From the NCBI RefSeq assembly GCF_028290625.1, contig NZ_JAQGJM010000010.1:1-64000 (forward strand): a stretch of DNA of 64,000 nt. Reading direction: 5' to 3'. Of the stretch, positions 9,014-16,083 are shown piece by piece. The notes beneath the pieces are model-generated. The model had not been told where the DNA came from, ran no database searches, and saw only the letters and a program-made list of their open reading frames with translations. A program made the position numbers and the translations under genes. The number at the start of each line of letters is the position of its first letter. Position 1 is the first letter of the stretch. Source of the stretch: Devosia sp. (GTDB lineage: Bacteria > Pseudomonadota > Alphaproteobacteria > Rhizobiales > Devosiaceae).

Positions 9014-10506
9014 TGCTCGGCCAACAGCTTCTGGATCGCGGACACCAAATCCTCGCGCTTCACCTCGAACTGACCCGGCCTTGCGGCTTTCCATTCGGCG
9101 TTGTCGGTGATGGCGGCGGCGGCTTGTTTGCCGGCGACGAGGTCTTTGATCTGCACGATGCCCTGTTCGCGCTCCTGGGAGCCTTCGATGATGACGGCAG
9201 GGGCGTTGCGCTTGTCGGCATAGGCGACCTGCTTGCCGAAATTCTTGGAGTTACCGAGGAACATTTCGGCGCGGATGCCGGCCTTGCGGAGTTCCGAGGC
9301 CATGGCCTGGTAGCCGGCCAGTTGGTCCTTATCCATGACGAGGACGACGACGGGGCCGGTTGGCTCGGCGGTGGTAACGTTGCCGGTCAGCTTGAGCGCA
9401 TTGAACAGGCGCGAGACGCCGATGGAGAAGCCGGTGGCGGGGACGGGCTCGCGGCGGAAGCGGGAGACGAGGCCATCGTAACGGCCACCGCCGCCGACGG
9501 AGCCGAACACGACCGGCTGGCCTTTTTCGTTGGTGACCTGGAAGGTCAGTTCGATCTCAAAGACCGGGCCGGTGTAATATTCAAGGCCACGGACGACGGA
9601 GGGATCGAGGATGACGCGGCCGCCGAAGCCGGCGGCGCTGACAAGGCCGAAAATGCTGGCCAGTTCCTGCACGCCGGCCAGGCCGGTTTCGGAGCCGCCG
9701 ACGAGGCCGGCCAGGGTGTTGATGACGGCGATGACGTGGGTATTGCTGCCCTTTTCGACGCCTTCAGCGGGTGCACCGCTTTCGATATAGGCGACGATAG
9801 TGTCGATCTGATTGGCGTTGAGGCCGGCGCCCTTGGTGAAGTCGCCGCTATCGTCCTTGCGGCCGGCGCCGAGGAGGAGCTTGACGCCAGCAGTGCCGAA
9901 CTTGTCGAGCTTATCGATGGCGCGGAGGACGATGAGCTTTTGCTCGTCGGTGGCGACGCCGGCCGTGGCAAGGACGCCGTCGAGGACTTTGCGGTTGTTG
10001 ACGCGCACGACGTATTTGCCGCCGAGGCCGAGTTCGTCCATGACGTCGGCCATCATCATGGCCATTTCGGCATCGGCTTCGGGGCCGCCGGCGCCGACAG
10101 TATCGGCATCGAACTGCATGAATTGGCGGAAGCGGCCCGGGCCCGGGCGCTCGTTGCGGAAGACGTAGCCCTGGCGATATGAGCGGTAGGGTTTTGGCAG
10201 GGTCTCGAAATTCTCGGCGAAGTGGCGGGCGAGCGGCGCCGTGAGATCGTAGCGCAGGCTCATCCACTGTTCGTCATCGTCCTGCAAGGAGAAGACGCCG
10301 GCATTGGGGCGGTCGGTATCGGGCAGGAATTTGCCGAGGGTTTCGGTATATTCGAAGAGTGGGGTTTCGACCGGATCGAAGCCATAGCGTTCGTAGACGC
10401 CCTTGATCTTGTCGATCATCGCGCCGACAGCGGCGATTTCGCCGGGGGTGCGATCCTCGAATCCGCGCGGCAGGCGCGGCGTGATCAGCTTGGTTTTCTC
10501 GGTCAT
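9010..10506 (-). CDS. hisS: Histidyl-tRNA synthetase, alphaproteobacterial type
   Basis: 498 residues from the ATG at 10506 (a longer frame enters non-coding sequence). It charges tRNA-His in the cytosol. Class II motifs are visible: [12 protein letters not shown] at the N-terminus, motif 2 as [19 protein letters not shown], the histidine pocket [14 protein letters not shown], and motif 3 around [11 protein letters not shown]. The C-terminal 95 residues are the anticodon-binding domain. At about 500 residues, with [13 protein letters not shown] instead of the usual RRERPQKGRYRQF, this is the divergent form found in alphaproteobacteria that recognises tRNA-His without G-1. The matching tRNA gene lies 5 kb away (15698-15774). 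It is the first gene of an overlapping hisS-hisZ-hisG set. Confidence 0.96.
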   Translation of the reverse strand: MTEKTKLITPRLPRGFEDRTPGEIAAVGAMIDKIKGVYERYGFDPVETPLFEYTETLGKFLPDTDRPNAGVFSLQDDDEQWMSLRYDLTAPLARHFAENFETLPKPYRSYRQGYVFRNERPGPGRFRQFMQFDADTVGAGGPEADAEMAMMMADVMDELGLGGKYVVRVNNRKVLDGVLATAGVATDEQKLIVLRAIDKLDKFGTAGVKLLLGAGRKDDSGDFTKGAGLNANQIDTIVAYIESGAPAEGVEKGSNTHVIAVINTLAGLVGGSETGLAGVQELASIFGLVSAAGFGGRVILDPSVVRGLEYYTGPVFEIELTFQVTNEKGQPVVFGSVGGGGRYDGLVSRFRREPVPATGFSIGVSRLFNALKLTGNVTTAEPTGPVVVLVMDKDQLAGYQAMASELRKAGIRAEMFLGNSKNFGKQVAYADKRNAPAVIIEGSQEREQGIVQIKDLVAGKQAAAAITDNAEWKAARPGQFEVKREDLVSAIQKLLAEQ

Positions 10507-10561
10507 ATCAGGAGTCCTGCTCGGTCGGCGTGTTCGTAGCGGATCGGGGATGGGGTGACAA

Positions 10562-10591
10562 CAGGGGCCGATGCAGTGCACCGGCCCCCTG
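10562..10591 (-). terminator. GC-rich stem-loop between the 89-aa gene and hisS
   Basis: CAGGGGCCG (10562-10570) pairs with CGGCCCCCTG (10582-10591) with one bulged C and an 11-base loop. On the minus strand it follows the 89-aa ORF and precedes hisS by 55 bases. There is only a weak T-rich tail, so partial termination or mRNA processing is possible. Confidence 0.4.
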
Positions 10592-10594
10592 CCC

Positions 10595-10864
10595 TCACAT
10601 ACCGGGCCTGCGGAGCGGGTCCGGAGTGACGACGCTGTGGGGATGGATGGGGATATCCATCCAATAGACGACGTTGTCTTCCGCCGGCAGGCCGACATCG
10701 ACCCGCAGATAGGCGGGCAGGTTCGGCGGGAGACGGGGGCGTTTCCACCAAGCGCGGAATGCCTCGATCAGAACGGGCACGAGCCCGCGCTGCACAACGG
10801 CATCAGCGATGGAGAATTCAAGGCGCAGCGTAACGCTGTGCGGATCGAGCGCATCATAGGTCAT
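10595..10864 (-). CDS. Hypothetical protein upstream of hisS
   Basis: 89 residues, not recognised. It begins [20 protein letters not shown], has a central [20 protein letters not shown] and ends with several prolines ([17 protein letters not shown]). There is no signal peptide, membrane helix or Cys motif. Codon use fits the neighbours (mostly C/G third positions) and it is on the hisS strand, 88 bases ahead of it with a stem-loop between. It could be the first cistron of the hisS operon. It might instead be a chance ORF in GC-rich DNA, but the orientation and codon bias make a real gene more likely. Confidence 0.55.
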   Translation of the reverse strand: MTYDALDPHSVTLRLEFSIADAVVQRGLVPVLIEAFRAWWKRPRLPPNLPAYLRVDVGLPAEDNVVYWMDIPIHPHSVVTPDPLRRPGM

Positions 10865-11019
10865 GGGATTTCCGGACGCGAATGAACGCGGGCCGGCCTC
10901 TGTTGAGTGTGGGTGGATGGGCGGGAATCGGAGTCGAAAAGACCCGGTTTCAACGCATCACGGTTTTGGACGTTGGGGTGTCCACAGGTCGGAACGACCG
11001 GTGGCATTGGCAGCGAGGA

Positions 11020-11079
11020 TTAACCTCGGGTGCAATGCAGATGGTTTGGCCCCTGGCGGAGAATAAACATGGATTTCAT
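11020..11079 (-). CDS. Possible short leader peptide upstream of the hisS cluster
   Basis: 19 codons (MKSMFILRQGPNHLHCTRG) begin at ATG 11079, six bases after GGGAGG, one of the best Shine-Dalgarno matches in the region. Two of the codons are His (H13, H15). A hairpin lies 16 bases past the stop. It could be an attenuator-type leader for the downstream minus-strand genes, but two His codons are few for a histidine leader, and it may be chance. Confidence 0.28.
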   Translation of the reverse strand: MKSMFILRQGPNHLHCTRG

Positions 11080-11267
11080 GCGGTGCCTCCCTCAGGTTGG
11101 CGTTTGTGGACAATGTGCTGGTAGCTCACGGTGGCGTGAGTTGGCAAGAGCGGGTGTGGCGGGGTGACGCAGGCGGGGGTGTTGTGTTGCGGGAAAGGCA
11201 CAGGGGTTAGGGGGCCGGTTGATCAGGCGGGACCCTCCCCTTGGGTCGCACCATAGTGAAACGGAGG

Positions 11268-11285
11268 TTCCCGCCTGCGCGGGAA
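11268..11285. repeat. Short palindrome TTCCCGC-N4-GCGGGAA
   Basis: A perfect seven-bp inverted repeat with a CTGC loop, just past the 3' end of tag. The same palindrome with a TTTC loop occurs at 45940-45957. Confidence 0.7.
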
Positions 11286-11303
11286 TGACCCGGTGGAGGC
11301 GGC

Positions 11304-11957
11304 CTATGTCGGGCGTTTCAGGGCGTTGCGTTCGGCTTCGACTTCGCTGCGACAAAAGCAGGTTTCGAGGTGGTCGTTGACCAGGCCCATGGCTTGCATG
11401 AAGGCGTAGCACGTGGTGGGGCCGACGAAGTTGAAGCCGCGCTTGCGCAGGTCCTTGGAGAGGGCGCGGGAGGCGTCTGTCTGGGCGAGGAGGCGCAGGG
11501 CGTCGAGGGTCATCTCGGTGGGACGATGCTCGGGCCTAGTCTCAAAACGCCAGAAATAGGCGGCGAGCGAGCCGAATTCCCGTTGGACTTCAAGGGCGCG
11601 CTTGGCGTTGTTGATGGTGGCGGCTATCTTGCCGCGATGGCGGATGATGCCGGCATCCTGCAGCAGGACTTCGATATCGACCTCGGTCATGGCGGCGACC
11701 TTGGCGATGTTGAAGCCGTGGAACACCTCGCGGAAGCGGTCGCGCTTGCGCAGGATGGTGATCCAGGCGAGGCCGGACTGAAACCCTTCGAGGCAGATCT
11801 TTTCGAACAGGCGCTCGTCCGACGTGACCGGGCGGCCCCATTCGCGGTCGTGGTAGCGGCGATAGAGCAGATCGTCGCCGGCGCCCCAGGGGCAGCGCGG
11901 CAGCGTCGGGTCGAGTTCTGGGGATTCGATCAAGGCAGGCTCCGGCGTATTGTACAC
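11304..11957 (-). CDS. tag: DNA-3-methyladenine glycosylase I
   Basis: 217 residues. Tag removes 3-methyladenine from alkylated DNA, starting base excision repair. Family features are the N-terminal RCPWGAGDDLLYRRYHDREWG (Zn Cys and His plus the catalytic-pocket Trp/Glu), LFEKICLEGFQSGLAW, ILRKRDRFREVFHGF, and the C-terminal GFNFVGPTTCYAFMQAMGLVNDH followed by CFCR, which completes the Zn site. The start is GTG at 11957; no in-frame ATG exists upstream of the conserved region. It is a single gene with a small palindrome after its stop. Confidence 0.95.
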   Translation of the reverse strand: MYNTPEPALIESPELDPTLPRCPWGAGDDLLYRRYHDREWGRPVTSDERLFEKICLEGFQSGLAWITILRKRDRFREVFHGFNIAKVAAMTEVDIEVLLQDAGIIRHRGKIAATINNAKRALEVQREFGSLAAYFWRFETRPEHRPTEMTLDALRLLAQTDASRALSKDLRKRGFNFVGPTTCYAFMQAMGLVNDHLETCFCRSEVEAERNALKRPT

Positions 11958-12113
11958 GCGATGTTAGACCGTGGGCCTGCTGACAGTCCATGGCAGCAAC
12001 GGCGTTGACGCTTCGCTAACCAAGCCGATCCGCACACCCTTAACCATGCGGCTTCACGGCAAATTGGCCAATTTGGGCGACATTGGGGCAATCGTCGAAT
12101 GGGATGAAATGCC

Positions 12114-12734
12114 ATGTCGCTGCTGCGTGTCGCCGCCAAGAGCCTGCTGGTATTGCTGCTGTCGGCGCCACTGGTTGCGCCGGGTTTTGCCGAGCAGCGG
12201 GCATGGCTCTATCCGCCACCGCCGGGCATCACCATCGGCAACGGGGCGCCGCGCCATGCGCTGATGATGCAGGCCAATACGCAGGTCAACCCGATCTATC
12301 TGCGGCAGGTGGTGCGCTACCAGACCAACGAGCGCAGCGGCACGCTGGTGGTCGATACGCGCGAGCATTTCCTCTATTTCGTGCTGGGGGGCGGACGGGC
12401 CCTGCGCTATGGCATCGGGGTCGCCAAATCGGGCTTCGAATGGCGCGGCACGCACCAGATCACCAATAAACGCGAATGGCCCGACTGGACGCCGCCGGCC
12501 GAAATGCTGCAGCGCCGGCCGGAGTTGCCGCGCCATATGGCGGGCGGCGTCGATAATCCGCTGGGCGCGCGGGCCATGTATATTGGTTCGACCCTCTATC
12601 GCATCCACGGCACAACGGAGCCGTGGAGCATCGGCCAGGACGTGTCGTCGGGCTGTATCCGCATGACTAACGCGGATGTGATCGATCTTTACGATCGGGT
12701 CAAACTTTACACAAAGGTGGTTGTGCTTTCCTAA
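12114..12734 (+). CDS. L,D-transpeptidase (YkuD family)
   Basis: 206 residues with a signal peptide (about 1-26, LLVLLLSAPLVAPGFAE). The YkuD domain covers about 75-206, beginning GTLVVDTREHFLYFVLGGG. The active-site motif is complete: H165 in YRIHGTTEP and the nucleophile C181 in VSSGCIRMTNADV. Such enzymes form 3-3 peptidoglycan cross-links or attach proteins to meso-DAP in the periplasm. There is no extra LysM or PG-binding domain. A CtrA half-site TTAACCAT lies at 12040-12047, 67 bases before the start. Confidence 0.94.
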   Translation: MSLLRVAAKSLLVLLLSAPLVAPGFAEQRAWLYPPPPGITIGNGAPRHALMMQANTQVNPIYLRQVVRYQTNERSGTLVVDTREHFLYFVLGGGRALRYGIGVAKSGFEWRGTHQITNKREWPDWTPPAEMLQRRPELPRHMAGGVDNPLGARAMYIGSTLYRIHGTTEPWSIGQDVSSGCIRMTNADVIDLYDRVKLYTKVVVLS

Positions 12735-12776
12735 GGATTTTCCAGCACATTGAAGACCGCCCTGGTCCGGGGCCAA

Positions 12777-14789
12777 ATGCCTTTGGATGCCAGCGTCATG
12801 GGTCGCCTCCTCAACCTGCTCAAGCAATTCCGCGGCGATGAACGCGGCGTGTTCGGCATTATCTTTGCGCTCCTGGCGGTGGTGCTGATCGCGCTGAGCG
12901 GCGCGGTGGTCGATTTTGTCAGTGTGGAACAGGCGCGCAATCGTGCCCAGGTGGCGCTCGATGCGGCCACACTGGCGCTGCAGAAAGACATTTTCCTGAC
13001 ACCGCTGAATGCGGCAGCGATCCAGAGCAAGGCGCAGGCGCTGGTCACTACCCAGATTGGCGACGCTCGAATCACGGCGACGCTGAATGCACCCGTCATC
13101 AACCTGACTACTGGCTCACTCTACCTGTCGGCCCATCTGACAGTGCCGACGATGTTCGTCACGCTGGTGGGGGTGAACCAGATGGAGGCCAATGTCGCTT
13201 CGGAGGCGACCCGAGGCTCGATGAATATCGAAGTCGCGGTGGCCGTCGATATAACCGGGTCGATGGCCCAAATGATCCCGGTTTCTGATGGCAGTGCGCA
13301 GCAAAGCAAGGTGGCCGCCCTCAAGATTGCGTTGGGAGAATTGATCGACATCGTGGTGAAGGACGCCCAAACGCCGACCTACTCGAAGATGGCAATCGTG
13401 CCCTATTCGATGGCGGTGAATGTGGGCAGCACCTATGCCCCAAGCATTCGCGGCGCCGTTACTGCACCCACGGCAATCACCAATGTCACCTGGGCAGCGA
13501 GCACGGCAAAAACTATAACGGGGGCCACCACGGCCAATCCGGTGGTGATCACGGCTAACAGCCACGGGTTCATAGATGGCGACAGGGTCTTCATCAACAG
13601 CGCCACAGGCATGGCACAGCTCAATAACCAAATATATACGGTGGCCGGCGCGACGACGAACAAGTTTCAGTTGCAGGGTATCAACGGGACTTCTTACGGT
13701 AGCTATAGCGGCAATGCCGGCCGGGTCACCAAGTGCCTGGTGGCGGCGTGCGAACTGGTGGTGACATCGGCGGGCCATGGTTTGGCGGCCGGCGCGAATG
13801 CCTACATCTCCGGCGTCGTCGGAACCAATTCGAGTTCCATGAAGACATACAGCGCGCCAAGTTGGCCCTCGGATTACATACGCTTCGACAACAATCCTGC
13901 TTTCGATAACGCCAGCTACAACTGGGTCAACAACAATACGAACGGCGAAGGCGATTATCGATTTCTGGTCTGGAAGATCGGGGCAGTGGCACCAAACACG
14001 TTCGTTCTGCCTGGTACGTCGCGCGCAACGAAGGATTTTGGCACCTATTCGTCGGGCGGTACCGTCGCCTGCGTGACGGCCGGTTGCGAATATTACCTGT
14101 ACCAAAACCACAACAGCAACAGTAGCAGCTGGCGCCGCCAGCAGATCAGCACCTGCGTGACGGAGCGCACCACCAACGCCTTTACCGACGCGTCAGCCGC
14201 GACGACGCCGCTGGGCCGCAATTACCCGACCGCCCCCAATCCCTGCCTGACCAACACCGTGGTGCCGCTAACGAGCGTGAAAACCACGCTGCACGCTACT
14301 GCCGAAGCCCTGGTTGCAGGCGGCTCCACTGCCGGGCACACTGGTGTCGCCTGGGCATGGTACATGGTATCGCCGAACTTCAACGGCCCCTGGCCCCCCG
14401 CGAGCCAACCGGCAGCGGCGGCCACCCCAAACGTGCTTAAGGCCGTGGTGTTGATGACCGACGGCGAATTCAACAGCTCGTACTGCAATGGCGTGATCAG
14501 CCAGTCGTCCACCAGCGGCAGCGGCGACACCAATAACCAGATTAACTGCGACGCCCCTAACGGCAGCTCGTATCACCAGACCGAAGAGCTGTGCAAAGCG
14601 ATGAAGGCGAAGAATATCCGGGTCTACACGGTTGGCTTCGATGTGGTGGACTCGCAGAGCGCGCGCGATCTCATGGCGAACTGCGCCACCGAGCCATCGA
14701 TGGCCTATGAGGCCACGACCGGCGAAGGACTGTCGGACGTATTCGCCGATATCGGCAAGAATCTGGCTTATCTGCGCATCACGCAGTAG
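12777..14789 (+). CDS. TadG-like pilus-assembly protein: Tad helix plus VWA domain with large inserts
   Basis: 670 residues from ATG 12777 (ATG 12798 is an alternative). Residues 15-55 carry the Tad motif: basic QFRGDERGVFGIIFALLAVVL running into one transmembrane helix and DAATLALQKD. A VWA domain begins near 152 with the metal site VAVDITGSM (DxTxS instead of DxSxS) and resumes after about 420 with KAVVLMTDGEFN and IRVYTVGFDV. Between these halves lie two inserted beta-rich repeats, each with a G-H-G/GD-V signature (ANSHGFIDGDRVFINSA; TSAGHGLAAGANAYISG) resembling the E1 FCCH-like fold of some phage and surface proteins. Paired Cys occur in the inserts. No other tad or cpa genes are nearby. 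Likely anchored in the inner membrane and exposed to the periplasm. Confidence 0.82.
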   Translation: MPLDASVMGRLLNLLKQFRGDERGVFGIIFALLAVVLIALSGAVVDFVSVEQARNRAQVALDAATLALQKDIFLTPLNAAAIQSKAQALVTTQIGDARITATLNAPVINLTTGSLYLSAHLTVPTMFVTLVGVNQMEANVASEATRGSMNIEVAVAVDITGSMAQMIPVSDGSAQQSKVAALKIALGELIDIVVKDAQTPTYSKMAIVPYSMAVNVGSTYAPSIRGAVTAPTAITNVTWAASTAKTITGATTANPVVITANSHGFIDGDRVFINSATGMAQLNNQIYTVAGATTNKFQLQGINGTSYGSYSGNAGRVTKCLVAACELVVTSAGHGLAAGANAYISGVVGTNSSSMKTYSAPSWPSDYIRFDNNPAFDNASYNWVNNNTNGEGDYRFLVWKIGAVAPNTFVLPGTSRATKDFGTYSSGGTVACVTAGCEYYLYQNHNSNSSSWRRQQISTCVTERTTNAFTDASAATTPLGRNYPTAPNPCLTNTVVPLTSVKTTLHATAEALVAGGSTAGHTGVAWAWYMVSPNFNGPWPPASQPAAAATPNVLKAVVLMTDGEFNSSYCNGVISQSSTSGSGDTNNQINCDAPNGSSYHQTEELCKAMKAKNIRVYTVGFDVVDSQSARDLMANCATEPSMAYEATTGEGLSDVFADIGKNLAYLRITQ

Positions 14790-14798
14790 GGCGCATGC

Positions 14799-15161
14799 GT
14801 GGCGAAAATGCTAGGCAGCTTGCCTGCCCACGGGTATGTATCGGGCATGGCTGATACATATCGAGCATGGCTGCGCGGCGACGGGAAATGGCAGGACATT
14901 TCCGTCATCGACCTGCGGACGCTGGATGGCACCGGCAAGCGCCTGCAAACGGCCGGGCTCAAGACGCTGGGCGAGATAGACCCGATGACCGGCCCGGAAC
15001 TGCTCAAGCTGCCGGGGCTCGGCGTGGGGGTCATCAAGAGCGTCCGCGCCATCATCAAGACCTGCAAGAGCACCGACCGGCGTCGAAAGCGGAGCGGTCA
15101 TGCGCGGGTGGAGCCGGCATCGCCCAGTCCGCTGCGGTCCGAACTGATCAAGGGCAGCTAG
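14799..15161 (+). CDS. Small helix-hairpin-helix protein resembling the RNA polymerase alpha C-terminal domain
   Basis: Up to 120 residues from GTG 14799 (an AGTAGGG site overlaps the TadG stop); ATG 14808 and ATG 14847 are alternatives. The central 45 residues (RLQTAGLKTLGEIDPMTGPE, then LLKLPGLGVGVIKSVRAII) follow the helix-hairpin-helix pattern of alpha-CTD-type domains, which bind DNA or other proteins. The tail is Lys/Arg-rich (TDRRRKRSGH), again consistent with nucleic-acid contact. It starts 10 bases after the TadG stop and may share its transcript. No catalytic motif is seen. Confidence 0.6.
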   Translation: MAKMLGSLPAHGYVSGMADTYRAWLRGDGKWQDISVIDLRTLDGTGKRLQTAGLKTLGEIDPMTGPELLKLPGLGVGVIKSVRAIIKTCKSTDRRRKRSGHARVEPASPSPLRSELIKGS

Positions 15162-15291
15162 GGACCGTCCGGGAGTGGCGAAATAATTCGGCTGCGGACG
15201 GAACCTTTAGGATTCTGTCACATTGACCGCTCGCCTTGGCAGTGGACGTGACCATCGCAAGCCCCGGCCTCCCGCACGAGGCTGGGGCATT

Positions 15292-15489
15292 TTATTCCTG
15301 CTCGGGCTCGCCTTCGTCCTCGTCGTCATCCTCAAAACACTGCCAGAAGAAGCGGTTGAGGCGCGTATCGACCTCTTCCTGACCGATATTGGAGGCCAGC
15401 AGCTCGGCCTTCAGGCGGGCATAGGCCTGGCGATCGGCGGGCGAAATATTCTGCGCGGTGCTGTCATGACGGCGGAAGCTGGCGGGCAT
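15292..15489 (-). CDS. Small acidic hypothetical protein
   Basis: 65 residues from ATG 15489 with AAGGA eight bases upstream. It starts PASFRRHDSTAQNISPADRQ, continues as a helix (AYARLKAELLASNIG) and ends in an acidic tail (CFEDDDEDEGEPEQE). Codon use is typical of the genome. The opposite-strand frame over the same bases (15223-15504) has poorer codon use and no such start site, so this strand is preferred. Family and function are not recognised. It lies about 210 bases downstream of the tRNA-His gene, on the same strand. Confidence 0.62.
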   Translation of the reverse strand: MPASFRRHDSTAQNISPADRQAYARLKAELLASNIGQEEVDTRLNRFFWQCFEDDDEDEGEPEQE

Positions 15490-15697
15490 GGGTTAAGTCC
15501 TTGAGAGCGCGCAATTGCTGGATGAGGTTGCCCGGCTTGGCGATGCGAAGGCAGGAGACGGCTCGTGACGTGGTAATAATTTGTACAAGGATGGCTGCGC
15601 TAGATGGGGGCCATCGACGGCGTCCACTCATGTCCTCCCATCGCGCACAGCGCTGCCGAGCAAGACAAAGACGGCCAGCAATTTCAACGGGGTGGAA

Positions 15698-15774
15698 TGG
15701 TACCACCTCTCGGGATCGAACCGAGGACCTCTAGATCCACAATCTAGCGCTCTAACCAACTGAGCTAAGGCGGC
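15698..15774 (-). tRNA. tRNA-His (anticodon GTG)
   Basis: A complete 77-nt cloverleaf with encoded CCA. The acceptor is GCCGCCT / AGGTGGT (two G-U pairs), the D arm GCTC/GAGC, the anticodon arm CTAGA-TTGTGGA-TCTAG, the variable loop AGGTC and the T arm CTCGG-TTCGATC-CCGAG. The discriminator base is A73 and the base before G1 is T. The canonical tRNA-His G-1:C73 pair is therefore absent, as known for alphaproteobacteria, whose HisRS does not require it. Confidence 0.97.
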
Positions 15775-16083
15775 ACGACTTTTCGGCGGCGGCTTTGACA
15801 AGCCCCCGAAAACGGCCGGAACATAGGTCGAGTTTCCTGAGATGACAAGCACCGATTTCAGCGCGTCCACAGGCTGGTCCGAAACGCGGTCGCAATGACG
15901 ATTGGTAAGGTTTGGCGTTTAACCATCCCAATGTTTGGCTGCCTGGGAGGCCCCCGCGGCTATGGACCGGCCAGTGGGCACACTATATTGAGAAAACGTG
16001 AAGTTTTGTGAGGAGTTGTGCCACGCTGGCACACAATTGCGCTGCCAAGGTAACGCGATACGCCGAATCGGGTTTTTGACTTT
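15775..16083. other. Intergenic region between tRNA-His and the PAS/kinase-like gene
   Basis: 309 bases without a gene. It must hold the tRNA promoter (minus) and the promoter of the 885-aa protein (plus). A CtrA half-site TTAACCAT lies at 15919-15926. A perfect seven-bp dyad TGTGCCA-CGC-TGGCACA (16017-16033) sits 51 bases before the plus-strand ATG and may be an operator. Confidence 0.55.

Larger units (their letters stand above)
10865..11303. other. 439-base intergenic region between tag and the hisS cluster
   Basis: No full-size gene is convincing here. On the minus strand it holds a 19-codon ORF with a strong ribosome binding site (11020-11079), and downstream of it a stem-loop (10982-11004, CCACAGGTCG / CGACCGGTGG with one mismatch) in a position suitable for a leader region. 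A short TTCCCGC palindrome sits near tag. A plus-strand 80-codon frame (10882-11124) has no family signature. Confidence 0.5.

Noticed and set aside
10882..11124. An 80-codon plus-strand frame between hisS and tag
   Set aside because: No ribosome binding site or family match, atypical residues (many W and G), and it overlaps the hairpin and leader candidate.
12054..12827. A 257-codon minus-strand frame over the L,D-transpeptidase
   Set aside because: Plus strand has signal peptide, catalytic His and Cys; minus frame has no recognisable features.
15223..15504. A 93-codon plus-strand frame with a possible membrane helix
   Set aside because: It overlaps the minus-strand 65-aa ORF, which has better codon use and an AAGGA start site; the helix-like stretch is the antisense of an acidic tail.
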